From Bradyrhizobium jicamae (GTDB lineage Bacteria > Pseudomonadota > Alphaproteobacteria > Rhizobiales > Xanthobacteraceae): a stretch of DNA of 64,000 bases. The stretch covers positions 124,001 through 188,000 of the forward strand of contig NZ_JAFCJX010000009.1 in the NCBI RefSeq assembly GCF_018130695.1, given 5' to 3'. Shown one piece after another: positions 39,579 through 48,323 of the stretch. The translations under genes were made by a program, and so were the position numbers. Below the pieces are notes generated by a model, which ran no database searches, was not told the origin of the DNA, and saw only the letters and a list, made by a program, of their open reading frames with translations. Numbering within the stretch: position 1 is the stretch's first letter; every line of letters starts with the position of its first letter.

Positions 39579-39742
39579 GCAGCGAGGAAGAGATCATCCT
39601 CGACTGCTACCGCTTGGCGCGCTGGTATCACGTCAGCCCCGAGGTCTTCTTGGCGATGCCGATCAGCGACGTGGCCCTGCATCTGCACCGTTCGGCGCAA
39701 TGCGACAAGGCCCAGCGGGCCGCCGCTGGCGATGACGACTGA
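39554..39742 (+). CDS. C-terminal extension of the tail assembly chaperone, read after a -1 frameshift
   Basis: After the slip the reading continues SSRSSGLVGSEEEIILDCYR and then LARWYHVSPEVFLAMPISDV, ending DKAQRAAAGDDD at TGA 39740-39742, which overlaps the tape measure start (TGATGG). This 62-codon segment has no start codon of its own and looks like the second chaperone domain (GpE/gp42-like, with a YHV..EVF pattern). The long product would span 39135-39742. Confidence 0.8.
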   Translation, partial: SSRSSGLVGSEEEIILDCYRLARWYHVSPEVFLAMPISDVALHLHRSAQCDKAQRAAAGDDD

Positions 39743-42249
39743 TGGCCACCGAACAGGAAGAGCTACGCTTAACGGTCAACCTCGCCGACAACGCTTCGGC
39801 TGGGCTCGCGAAACTGAATGAGGAGATCAAGCAGCTAGGCAGCGGAGCCAGCCAACGGCACGTCGAGAAGTTCAAGCGCGAAACGTCCGAGCTGACCGCC
39901 AAGATCAAGGGCATGACCGGCGAAGTCGGCGAGGCCTTCAAGGGCCTCGGCATGCTCCGCAGCGGTCTTGCCGCTGGCGCTGCCGGGCTCGCGCTGTTCG
40001 GCTTCGAGATCGCGAAGCAGAGCAAGGCCCTGATCGAATATGCGGACAAGATCAGGAGTGTGAACCAGCAGGCCCGGCAATTCGGCGTCAATCCGGCCCA
40101 GCTGAAGGATGTCACCGAGCAGCTGCAGGCCTTCGGCATCAGCGCCGAGGAATCCGCCGCCAGCATCGGCGCGATCTCGGGCAAGGTCGCCGAGCTGCAG
40201 CGGCAAGGCAGCCAGTTGCGCCTGCACATGCTGCAGCAGGCAGGGCCCGGCCGCGAAGCGGTCGAGAACATGCAGCGATTCCTCGACCGCCTGACCAGCG
40301 CGAAGACCGTCGCCGACCAGCTGAACATCATCCGCGAAGGCGGCGAACAGGTTTATCGGCACGCGCTGGAGCAGACGCACAGCGAGCAAGAAGCCGCCAA
40401 CCGACGCAACCAGTTCTATGCCGACCTCGGCTACAATTCACGACTGCGCGAAGCTGGCCAGCTGCAAAATCTCTCGAAGGCCGAACAGGAGCTGGCCGAC
40501 AAGCGGCAGCGGAATGCCGAGGCGCTGTCCAACGAGTGGGGTCAGGTCGTCAAGAAGTACGAGACGCTGGTCGAAACGCTGAAGCAGCCTTTCATCCCGT
40601 ACCTGCTGACCGCGTTGAAGGCTGTCGAGAGCACGCTGGACACGATCATCTCCAAGGTCAACGAGATCGAGGAGAAGCACCTGCTGCGGCCAGACACCGC
40701 CAAGGAAAGCATCCAGGAGCGCTTCGGCAAGTTCGGCCTCGGCGTTGAGAAGCCGCAGGGGCCGCAGCCGACACCCGACCAAGAGTTTCAGCGTCGGCAA
40801 CAACAGGACATGGAGCGGCGACGCGGGTTGCTGGGTCTGCCCGAGAAGGAACAGACCGACGCCATCAAGAAGCAGACCAGCGCGACGGAAGACCTGACCA
40901 ACCTGCTGAAGCTGGCCATGGCTGGCGGCGGGGACGGTGGCGGCATGGGCGGCGGCGTGATCGCTGCGGCCTATCACCCGGGCGGCGGCTTCGGCGGCGG
41001 CGGGCGCGGCGTCACGCCCCGCGCCTTCGGCGGCGGCGGCTATGCCAACCTCGGTGGCAGCGGCGGCGGGGTAGCGCCCTATGGCAGCGATGTCGGCGCG
41101 GGCAGCGGCGGCCGTCAGTACGCGATGCGCACGCCGACAGACACGCCGTATGGCAACGATGCGGGTCCCGGCTCTGGAAAAGGCGCGGGTGAGACACCGG
41201 CCGCTGCGAGTGGCAAGTATGAAGGTGTTGGCGGTTACAATTTCATGGGCAGCGAGCGCGCGCGTGCGATGGGCATGGGCGACGTTCAGCAGTATGGCCC
41301 GAACGCGCAGATCGAATTGCCAACCGGCATTCCGAAGGGGCAAGGTCCGACATCGATCAGGGCAAATAAATACGCCGGCCCTGACATGGCGGGCTTCCTG
41401 AAGGACTTGCACGATGCTGGTGCGCCGCTGGATCAGTTCGCAGGTGCTTACGTCCACAAGCCGCGCCAGCACGGTTACGGCAACGCGCTCGATATCGAGA
41501 CCGGGTTTGGCAGTGGGCCTGACAACAGCCCGAAACTCTATGCGTGGGCAAAGGCGCATCCAGAGCAGTTCGCGGAAATTCAGCGGCGGCACCACATGCG
41601 CAATCTGGATACGTCCTCCGGTGCATCGATACACGATTGGGGGCACTTCGAGTGGACGCCGCAGTCAATCGCGAAGGGTGATGTAGGACCCGGCACCGGA
41701 AAGGGTGCGGGCGAGACGGGTCAGACGGCGAAAGGCTCTTGGTTCGGTAGCGGCCCGGGCTGGCACGATCCTTCTGAACCAATCGGCCGCAAGACCGCAT
41801 CGGGTCAGTCCAACCAAGTGCCAGGAATCGCGCTGCCCACGCGCGAGGGCCTCGGGAAGATGTACGAAGTGACGACGCCCGATGGCCGCACCTTCGTGCT
41901 GCCGCAGACCGATATCGGCCCGAGCCCGCGCACAGGGCGTGGCATCGACATCACCTCGTCTGCGGCAACGCAGATGGGCTACTCGGCCAAGACCTTCCCG
42001 ACCGATGCACGCTTCACCTATCGCCGGCTGGACGAAGACCGCGCGCAGCTGGATCGGTCGCAGGCCGCGAGCACCAAGGTCGAGGGCACCGGCAAGATAA
42101 GCGTCGATGTCAACGCGCCGAAGGGCACCAATGTCGCCGCTGAAGGTGGCGGCCTGTTCAAGAACGTCGAGATCAAGCGCCAGACCCAGATGTCCGAAGC
42201 CCCGCGCGGACCTGTGGGCGGCTACGCGACGGAGCAATTCCTGCAATGA
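39742..42249 (+). CDS. Tape measure protein with two cell-wall-cutting domains
   Basis: The 835-residue protein sets tail length and passes through the tube. Residues ~1-330 are coiled coil with a hydrophobic segment (LRSGLAAGAAGLALFGFEIA). A Gly-rich linker follows (~390-460). Residues ~545-640 resemble a D-Ala-D-Ala/M15-type peptidase: HGYGNALDIETGFG (His577, Asp584) and HDWGHFEW (His631-Trp638). Residues ~665-770 resemble an RlpA-like double-psi barrel: KGSWFGSGPGWHDPSEP, RKTASGQSNQVPGIALPTRE, LPQTDIGPSPRTGRGIDITS. These would open peptidoglycan during DNA entry. It is short for a tape measure with such additions. Confidence 0.85.
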   Translation: MATEQEELRLTVNLADNASAGLAKLNEEIKQLGSGASQRHVEKFKRETSELTAKIKGMTGEVGEAFKGLGMLRSGLAAGAAGLALFGFEIAKQSKALIEYADKIRSVNQQARQFGVNPAQLKDVTEQLQAFGISAEESAASIGAISGKVAELQRQGSQLRLHMLQQAGPGREAVENMQRFLDRLTSAKTVADQLNIIREGGEQVYRHALEQTHSEQEAANRRNQFYADLGYNSRLREAGQLQNLSKAEQELADKRQRNAEALSNEWGQVVKKYETLVETLKQPFIPYLLTALKAVESTLDTIISKVNEIEEKHLLRPDTAKESIQERFGKFGLGVEKPQGPQPTPDQEFQRRQQQDMERRRGLLGLPEKEQTDAIKKQTSATEDLTNLLKLAMAGGGDGGGMGGGVIAAAYHPGGGFGGGGRGVTPRAFGGGGYANLGGSGGGVAPYGSDVGAGSGGRQYAMRTPTDTPYGNDAGPGSGKGAGETPAAASGKYEGVGGYNFMGSERARAMGMGDVQQYGPNAQIELPTGIPKGQGPTSIRANKYAGPDMAGFLKDLHDAGAPLDQFAGAYVHKPRQHGYGNALDIETGFGSGPDNSPKLYAWAKAHPEQFAEIQRRHHMRNLDTSSGASIHDWGHFEWTPQSIAKGDVGPGTGKGAGETGQTAKGSWFGSGPGWHDPSEPIGRKTASGQSNQVPGIALPTREGLGKMYEVTTPDGRTFVLPQTDIGPSPRTGRGIDITSSAATQMGYSAKTFPTDARFTYRRLDEDRAQLDRSQAASTKVEGTGKISVDVNAPKGTNVAAEGGGLFKNVEIKRQTQMSEAPRGPVGGYATEQFLQ

Positions 42250-42800
42250 CCAACATCTTCGATCTGCCAGCGGTCTGGCGTCGGTCGCTGATGCCAGCCT
42301 CGTTCAACGGCGCGCGCTTCCACTGCGAAGCCAATGGCCGGGAGAGCGGGCGCAGGATCGTCGAGCATCAGTTTCCGAAAAAAGAGCTGCCCTATGCCGA
42401 AGACATGGGCCGCGCGGCGCGCGAGTTCAGCGTGCGCGGCTATTGCATCGTCTTCCCCTATGACAGCGAATACGCGCTTTACAGCCGCGACTACCGGATC
42501 GCCCGCGATCAATTGATGCAGCAGCTGGAAGCCGAAGGCCCGGGCGTGCTTCAGCTGCCGACGCAGCCAGCCCAGCAGGTGGTCTGCCCGCGCTATCGCA
42601 TGTCCGAGGAAGAACGCTTCGGCGGCTATTGCGTCTTCGACATGCAGTTTCTGGAATACGGGCTCGATCCCCAGCAGCTTGCGCCGAGCATCGCGACGGC
42701 AGCAGCCATCACCCAGGCCAGCGACGCCATGCGCTCGCAGGTTCTGCGGGCGCTGTCAGAGCAGATGCTGCCGCCGCCCACCAAGGCGATCAGCGCATGA
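42246..42800 (+). CDS. DNA circularisation protein N-terminal domain (Mu gpN-like, first half)
   Basis: The 184-residue protein begins FDLPAVWRRSLMPASFNGAR and has FPKKELPYAEDMGRAAREFS, VRGYCIVFPYDSEYALYSRD, the signature of the gpN N-terminal domain at the baseplate hub. In Mu the whole gpN is about 490 residues; here the frame stops after the first domain and the next gene carries the rest. The start overlaps the tape measure stop. Confidence 0.85.
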   Translation: MTNIFDLPAVWRRSLMPASFNGARFHCEANGRESGRRIVEHQFPKKELPYAEDMGRAAREFSVRGYCIVFPYDSEYALYSRDYRIARDQLMQQLEAEGPGVLQLPTQPAQQVVCPRYRMSEEERFGGYCVFDMQFLEYGLDPQQLAPSIATAAAITQASDAMRSQVLRALSEQMLPPPTKAISA

Positions 42801-43465
42801 AACGGCTCGATGCTGAAGAGGCTGCGCCGATAGTGGATCGCATGCTGGCGCAGCTGCTGGCGACCGTGCCATCCAAGGGCCGCCTGGGATCGGATGCGCG
42901 CACCGCCATCGGCGACACCCGCGCAAATGCGTTCAAGCTCTGCATCAGCGATACGCTGGGGCCGCCGCTGGACCAATGCTTCGAGCTGGCGCGGCTGGCG
43001 GGCACATCATCAACGCAGATCAACCACGTCCGCGAACAGATCGAACAGGAAGCCCCAGCAACCCTTGGAGGCGCGCTGGTGATGAACTGCGGCATCCGCC
43101 TGTGCCTCGCGACGCAGTGCCACATCATCGCGAGCATGTCCTTCGTCAGCAGGCAGGATGTCGATGCCTTGAAGCAGCAGCTGCTGCAACCGTTCCAGGA
43201 CGCCGAGGAGATCGCCGCCGACGAAATGGACCAGATGACATTTCAGGCGCTGGTCGCGCTGCACGGCACGGTCACCAATCATCTGGTGGCAACGGCTCGG
43301 CCGCTGCCGCGCATGCTGAACTATCAATTCTTCGAGCCGCTGCCGTCGCTGGTCATGGCTTACAAGCTCTATGACGACGCATCGCGCTGCGACGAGCTTC
43401 GCGCCGAAAACAAGATCGTGCATCCGGCTTTCTGCCCGATGGCGGGCCAAGCGCTGTCGTCCTGA
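42797..43465 (+). CDS. Second half of split gpN-like baseplate protein
   Basis: The ATG at 42797 overlaps the preceding stop (ATGA). The 222-residue product is helical: EEAAPIVDRMLAQLLATVPS, ANAFKLCISDTLGPPLDQCF, LVALHGTVTNHLVATARPLP and FFEPLPSLVMAYKLYDDASR, which resembles the C-terminal part of gpN-like DNA circularisation proteins. The split is clean and coupled, so it seems to be an evolved two-gene arrangement rather than a mutation. Confidence 0.7.
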   Translation: MKRLDAEEAAPIVDRMLAQLLATVPSKGRLGSDARTAIGDTRANAFKLCISDTLGPPLDQCFELARLAGTSSTQINHVREQIEQEAPATLGGALVMNCGIRLCLATQCHIIASMSFVSRQDVDALKQQLLQPFQDAEEIAADEMDQMTFQALVALHGTVTNHLVATARPLPRMLNYQFFEPLPSLVMAYKLYDDASRCDELRAENKIVHPAFCPMAGQALSS

Positions 43466-43468
43466 CCC

Positions 43469-43951
43469 ATGGTCGAGCTGCAGCGCGTCGAGATCATCTT
43501 CGGCAACACCCTGAAGATCATGGAAGTCACCGAGGAGCCGCCGCGCGGCCGCTCGGAGATCAAGCTGACGTTCGAGCAGTTCACCGTCACCGCAGAAGGA
43601 AACCATGTCATGTACACACTGCCGGTCGATCACAGCGTGCTGATGCAGGTCTCGTATGTCGATGCAAGAGGCAACCCTGCGACCATCGATGGCGATGTCG
43701 CCTGGGCAAGCTCGGACGAGGCTATCGCTTCGGTGCAGGTAGACCTTCAGGACAGCACGATTTGCCGCGCCGTACCCATGGGCGGCATGGGTCAGGTCCA
43801 GATCACCGCGACTTGCGATGCTGATCTGGGCGAAGGCACGCGCGAGTTGATCACTATCTGCGACATCCAGGTCGTCGGCGGCGAAGCCGTCGCGGGCTCG
43901 ATCCAGCCGCTGGGCGAACCGACTCCGATTGAACCCCCACAGCGCAAGTGA
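43469..43951 (+). CDS. Ig-like (BIG2-type) virion protein
   Basis: The 160-residue product ends with a bacterial Ig-like domain: VDHSVLMQVSYVDARGNPAT, GDVAWASSDEAIASVQVDLQ, MGQVQITATCDADLGEGTRE. Such domains occur in phage surface proteins and help weak binding to cell or glycan surfaces. The ATG at 43469 lacks a clear ribosome binding site. ATG at 43609, after AGAAGGA, is an alternative that would leave only the Ig-like domain. It is an addition to the Mu-type order between gpN and gp44. Confidence 0.65.
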   Translation: MVELQRVEIIFGNTLKIMEVTEEPPRGRSEIKLTFEQFTVTAEGNHVMYTLPVDHSVLMQVSYVDARGNPATIDGDVAWASSDEAIASVQVDLQDSTICRAVPMGGMGQVQITATCDADLGEGTRELITICDIQVVGGEAVAGSIQPLGEPTPIEPPQRK

Positions 43952-43971
43952 GTTAGGGGGGCGCTCGAAAC

Positions 43972-45045
43972 ATGCCGAAGCCTCAAGAAGTTGCCGTTCT
44001 TGAGGTCAACGGCCTGAAGTTCGAAGATTGGGAATCGGTCTGGGTTCAGGAACGCTGGGCAGACAGCTTCACCTATTTCCGCTTCACCGCAGCCGAGCGC
44101 GATCCCATCGTCAACCAGCGCGGCGGCCCTTTCCCCCTGATCGCGAAGCTGCAGTTCAAACCGGGTGATCGCTGCACCATCACGCTGGCGGGACAGCTGG
44201 CGGTGACGGGCTTCATCGAGACCCGGCAAGTCGCCTATGACGCCTTTCAGCACGGCGTGATGCTGATCGGCAAAAGCGACACCGCTGGCCCGGCCAAATC
44301 GAGCGTCGATACCAAGACCGGCAACTTCGATAAAAAGAACATCCTGCAGGTCGCGCAGGAAGTGCTGCAGGACTATCCGGTCGGCATCAAGGTGATTGGG
44401 CAGCTTGACCTCACGCCATTCGACAAGCTGCAGAACGAGAAAGGCGAGCTGATCTGGGACTTCCTTGAGCGGATCGCCCGGCCGCGTGGCGTCGTCATGG
44501 GATCTGACAGCCACGGCAATTTCCTCATGATCGGCGAGCACGCCTTCCCGGTCGCCGCGCAGCTGGTGGAAGGGCAGAACATCAAGTCCTGTCAGTGCAT
44601 CATCACCGAGGAGCACACCTATAGCGAATATCGCGTCGATGGGCAGGCCCCGGCCAGCGATAGCAATTCGGGCACCGCGGCGAGCGAGATGAAGGCGACG
44701 GTCGGCGGCACCTCGCCGGTCTTCTCGAAGCTGATCACCCCGGCCGAGCAGCCAGTGAAGACCATCGCCGAGCTGCAGTCCCGCGCGAAGAACGAAAGCA
44801 TCTGGCACGAAGGCACGAAGATACAGGCCACCATCGTCGTGCAGGGCTGGCTGCGCGATGGATCAGCGCTCTGGCACGCGGGCGAAGAGGTCTCGGTCTA
44901 CTCGCCGATGGCGATGCTGAACAACACCCTGAAAATCCAGAACTGCACATTCACCCAGGACAACGCCAGCGGGACGCATACGACGCTCGATCTGGTCAGC
45001 CCCAACCTTTTGCGCAGCCGTTCCGACTTCAACCCCGGAGCATAG
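43972..45045 (+). CDS. Baseplate hub protein (Mu gp44/P-like)
   Basis: The 357-residue protein has EVNGLKFEDWESVWVQERWA, FTYFRFTAAERDPIVNQRGG, GDRCTITLAGQLAVTGFIET, ILQVAQEVLQDYPVGIKVIG and GELIWDFLERIARPRGVVMG, as in gp44/gpD-type hub proteins. These form the trimeric hub beneath the tail tube. Gene order (gpN, gp44, gp45, gp46, gp47, gp48) is the Mu order. Confidence 0.87.
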   Translation: MPKPQEVAVLEVNGLKFEDWESVWVQERWADSFTYFRFTAAERDPIVNQRGGPFPLIAKLQFKPGDRCTITLAGQLAVTGFIETRQVAYDAFQHGVMLIGKSDTAGPAKSSVDTKTGNFDKKNILQVAQEVLQDYPVGIKVIGQLDLTPFDKLQNEKGELIWDFLERIARPRGVVMGSDSHGNFLMIGEHAFPVAAQLVEGQNIKSCQCIITEEHTYSEYRVDGQAPASDSNSGTAASEMKATVGGTSPVFSKLITPAEQPVKTIAELQSRAKNESIWHEGTKIQATIVVQGWLRDGSALWHAGEEVSVYSPMAMLNNTLKIQNCTFTQDNASGTHTTLDLVSPNLLRSRSDFNPGA

Positions 45046-45053
45046 GAGTCCCC

Positions 45054-45842
45054 ATGCATCGCGCTACGCCGCTCAATACGTCCATCCGCGCATACACCGC
45101 AGGCGGATCGCGCAGCGTCGTCGATAAGGTCGATGACCAGAAGCTGATGCAGGAGATGGGCGGGAATTTCATGGCCAACGAGACCCGCGCGGAGATCGAG
45201 AGCCCGCAGAACTATGGCTTCACCAGCGTGGTGTTCGACGCGGAGAAAGGCGCGGACGGCAAGATCGCGGCCAGCGCAGAGACCTTCGTCGGTTTCATGG
45301 GCGGCAATCGGTCGTTTCCGGTCAGCGGCCCGATGGATGATCGCAGGCACCGCCTCTACAAGCTGGAGAAAGGCGACACCGCGATGTTTCGCGGGCGCGG
45401 CGACAAGCAGCAATTCCATCTGACCAAGGATGGCGGCTTTTGGACCGCGCCGCAGGACAAGACGGTGCGCATGCAGCTGCTCGACAAGGACAGCGAAAGC
45501 AACTCCACGCAAGGCGGCGGATCGGGATCGGGCGGCGCTGGCGCGCATCAGCTGGCGGCGGATGGATCAGCCGGCGGCGGGCAGCAGCAAGGCCAGCAGA
45601 AGCGCGGTCAGGAGGCGCTGTACAAGGACGGCCAGAAAGGCAACCGCTTCGTTGATGTGACCAAGGACAGGACCCGCGCCTCTGGCAAGCAGGTCCATCT
45701 GATGCTCGATGATGGCAACACCTACGTGCATTGCCACACCGACAAGCAGGTCTATGTCGGTGGGGAAGCTGGCAAAGGGGCATTCGACTATCTGGCGACG
45801 CTATCGGGGCCGTGCGTGAACAGCCTCGGCAAGATCGGATGA
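45054..45842 (+). CDS. Baseplate spike protein (Mu gp45/gpV-like)
   Basis: The 262-residue protein follows the spike layout: an N-terminal OB-like region (VDDQKLMQEMGGNFMANETR, AEIESPQNYGFTSVVFDAEK), MGGNRSFPVSGPMDDRRHRL, a low-complexity Gly/Gln segment and a C-terminal beta-helix tip with DDGNTYVHCHTDKQVYVGGE. The H-x-H suits iron binding at the needle tip, as known in Mu and P2 spikes. The spike pierces the outer membrane on contraction. Confidence 0.85.
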   Translation: MHRATPLNTSIRAYTAGGSRSVVDKVDDQKLMQEMGGNFMANETRAEIESPQNYGFTSVVFDAEKGADGKIAASAETFVGFMGGNRSFPVSGPMDDRRHRLYKLEKGDTAMFRGRGDKQQFHLTKDGGFWTAPQDKTVRMQLLDKDSESNSTQGGGSGSGGAGAHQLAADGSAGGGQQQGQQKRGQEALYKDGQKGNRFVDVTKDRTRASGKQVHLMLDDGNTYVHCHTDKQVYVGGEAGKGAFDYLATLSGPCVNSLGKIG

Positions 45843-45846
45843 GCCG

Positions 45847-46359
45847 ATGGCCGCCAATGTCCCTGACATCAGGCTGGTCCAGAACAATCAGTTCCCGAAA
45901 TACTCGGTCACGCTGGACTGGTCGCTGCTGCCGAACGGCACGCTGGACGACACCCAGGCGCTTGCGACCGCCGTCTGCGTCGCTTTAGGCACCAACGCGC
46001 TGGCTTCTCCCACCGATGTGCTGCCCGATCCCGACAGCAGCGACCGCTGCGGCTGGTGGGGCGATCTCGATGCCGAGCTGATCTGGAACGGCTGGCCGGT
46101 CGGCTCAAAGCTTTGGCTGCTGCGCCGCTCCAAGATCAACTCGGCATCCGCGCAGCAAGGCTCCACGCTGGTCGCCGTCGAAAACTACATTCGCGACGCC
46201 ATGCAGCCGTTCGTGGACCGGCGCATTTGCACAAGCTTCGAAGTGATGGCGACGCGCGTGGACAAGCAGCGCATCGACGCACTGCTGCGGATTGTTCGAG
46301 GACCCGGCCGCCCAATCGAGCTGCGCTATGAGGTTCTCTGGGACGCGATGGGGCCATAG
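45847..46359 (+). CDS. Baseplate wedge protein (Mu gp46-like)
   Basis: The 170-residue protein has PDIRLVQNNQFPKYSVTLDW, SDRCGWWGDLDAELIWNGWP, VGSKLWLLRRSKINSASAQQ and STLVAVENYIRDAMQPFVD, as in gp46/gpW-type wedge proteins. It joins the spike-hub complex to the gp47 wedge. It sits immediately upstream of gp47, as in Mu. Confidence 0.87.
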   Translation: MAANVPDIRLVQNNQFPKYSVTLDWSLLPNGTLDDTQALATAVCVALGTNALASPTDVLPDPDSSDRCGWWGDLDAELIWNGWPVGSKLWLLRRSKINSASAQQGSTLVAVENYIRDAMQPFVDRRICTSFEVMATRVDKQRIDALLRIVRGPGRPIELRYEVLWDAMGP

Positions 46360-46362
46360 AGA

Positions 46363-47481
46363 ATGCCTTGGTCAACGCCGACACTGCGAGAGGTCCGCTC
46401 GCTGGTGCGCGATGCCGTGCATGCATCGCTGCCTGGTGCAGACGCAAATGTCCCGAACAGCGTGCTGCGCATCCTGTCGGACAGCCAAGGCGCGCTCTGC
46501 CACCTGACCCTGCAGTACATCGACTGGCTGGCGCTGCAGCTGCTGCCCGACACGGCCGAGACCGAATGGCTGGATCGGCACAGCAACATCTGGCTCGTCA
46601 ACGCCGATGGCACGACCGGCCGCAAGCTGGCTTCGCTGGCCAGCGGGACCGCCAGCTTTCAGGGCATCATTGACCGCACGGTGATCCCGGCTGGCACGCA
46701 GTTGCAGAGCGCGGTCGGCATGCCGCCCGGCTCCGACTCGCCCAACGATGTTGTGACCTTCGAAACCCTCGAAGACATCACCACATCGGCAACGACTTTG
46801 GTGCAAGGCCCGATCCGCGCGCTCGACGCGGGCAGCTTCGGCAACCTGCCTGTCGACTCCGCGCTATGGATGCCGACGCCGCCCGCTGGGGTAAGTTCGA
46901 CCGCCTCGGTCGTCGCTTTGACGGGCGGCACCGACGCCGAGACCGATGATCAGCTGCGCTCGCGCATCCTGCGCCGCATCCAGAACCCGCCGATGGGCGG
47001 CGACAAGACCGACTATGAGCAATGGGCGCTGGCGGTGAACGGCGTCACGCGGGCATGGGCCGCGCCGCAGGAGATGGGCATCGGCACAATGACGGTGCGC
47101 TTCCTGATGGACGATCTGCGCGCCGACGACGACGGCTGGCCGCAGCCGGAGGATATCGTGGCGGTCGCCGATTACATCGACAAGGTGCGCCCGGTCACCG
47201 TCAAGGACTGCTACGTCATCGCGCCGATCAAGCAATTCATCGACATCACCATCGCCGATCTGGTCCCCGACACCGAGGAAGTGAAAGCCGAGATCGAGAA
47301 GAGCCTGCGCGACATGCTATTCGTCACGGCCGCGCCCGGACAGACCATCTTCGCCGCGTGGGTTTCCTACGCGATCATGAACGCGCCCAGCGTGCAGTCC
47401 TTCAAGCTGGTGACGGACGACGATTATGTGATGCCATCGCCCGGCCACATGGCGGTGCTCGGGACGATCTATTACCCATGA
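46363..47481 (+). CDS. Baseplate J protein (Mu gp47-like)
   Basis: The 372-residue protein has the Baseplate_J pattern: TPTLREVRSLVRDAVHASLP, GALCHLTLQYIDWLALQLLP, TAETEWLDRHSNIWL, GGTDAETDDQLRSRILRRIQ, GGDKTDYEQWALAVNGVTRA and RPVTVKDCYVIAPIKQFIDI. It builds the baseplate wedges around the hub. Its stop overlaps the gp48-like start. Confidence 0.92.
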   Translation: MPWSTPTLREVRSLVRDAVHASLPGADANVPNSVLRILSDSQGALCHLTLQYIDWLALQLLPDTAETEWLDRHSNIWLVNADGTTGRKLASLASGTASFQGIIDRTVIPAGTQLQSAVGMPPGSDSPNDVVTFETLEDITTSATTLVQGPIRALDAGSFGNLPVDSALWMPTPPAGVSSTASVVALTGGTDAETDDQLRSRILRRIQNPPMGGDKTDYEQWALAVNGVTRAWAAPQEMGIGTMTVRFLMDDLRADDDGWPQPEDIVAVADYIDKVRPVTVKDCYVIAPIKQFIDITIADLVPDTEEVKAEIEKSLRDMLFVTAAPGQTIFAAWVSYAIMNAPSVQSFKLVTDDDYVMPSPGHMAVLGTIYYP

Positions 47482-48251
47482 GCGACAGGCACATTCGACG
47501 GCTGGGCGACGACTACGGCACGGCGCTGCTGTCGCTGCTGCCGCAGGGCCAAGCGTGGCCGAAGCATCCCGGATCAACGCTCGATCTGGCATGCCGTGGG
47601 CTGGCGAACTATTGGGGCTTCGTTGACGGCCGCGCCGCCGATCTGCTGGAGCGCGAAAGCGATCCGCGCCAGACCGTCGAGCTGTTACCGGACTGGGAGC
47701 GCAACTGGGGCCTGCCTGATCCTTGCTATACCGCGCCTCAGAGCATCCATGATCGGCAGGTGGCGTTGGTCGCGCGGATGACGCTGTGGGGGTCGCAGTC
47801 GCGCCAGTTCTACATCAATTTCGCTGCCCAGATCGGCTACACGATCACGATCACCGAGTATCGGCCGTTCATGGTCGGGCTGGATCGCTGCGGCGACAAT
47901 CGGGTCTATGGCGACGGCAGCAACCCGATGTTCAGCCCAATGTTCGTCTGCGGCTACCTGCCGGTCTACAATCCCAACGGCGAGCGGGTTCAGAACGGCG
48001 AGCTGAGCGAATATCCGAACTATGGCCTCGGCCCCGACACCAACCGCTACTATTGGACGGTCCACGTCCATCAAGCGAACCTGACATGGTTTCGCTGCGC
48101 GTCGGGCCAATGCGGCGTCGATCCGCATCTGCGCATCGGGCACGCCACCGATCTTGAATGCATCCTCGCGCGCTGGAAGCCAGCGCACACCGAGATCGTC
48201 TTCGACTATTCCGGCCTGACGCCGGGCGATCCCATGGCGGGGACACCGTAG
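47478..48251 (+). CDS. Tail protein (Mu gp48/YmfQ-like)
   Basis: The 257-residue protein has LGDDYGTALLSLLPQGQAWP, LLERESDPRQTVELLPDWER, NWGLPDPCYTAPQSIHDRQV and YINFAAQIGYTITITEYRPF, all typical of the gp48/YmfQ family (P2 gpI position). It links baseplate to tail fibres. The extended C-terminal part contains several Cys (WFRCASGQCGVDPHLRIGHA). Confidence 0.88.
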   Translation: MSDRHIRRLGDDYGTALLSLLPQGQAWPKHPGSTLDLACRGLANYWGFVDGRAADLLERESDPRQTVELLPDWERNWGLPDPCYTAPQSIHDRQVALVARMTLWGSQSRQFYINFAAQIGYTITITEYRPFMVGLDRCGDNRVYGDGSNPMFSPMFVCGYLPVYNPNGERVQNGELSEYPNYGLGPDTNRYYWTVHVHQANLTWFRCASGQCGVDPHLRIGHATDLECILARWKPAHTEIVFDYSGLTPGDPMAGTP

Positions 48252-48323
48252 CCCTTTCGACAAGCTTCTCTGACGGTCACCACGGCGAGCCTGTCTCGGC
48301 CCGCCGCGCAAGAGGACGCGCGC

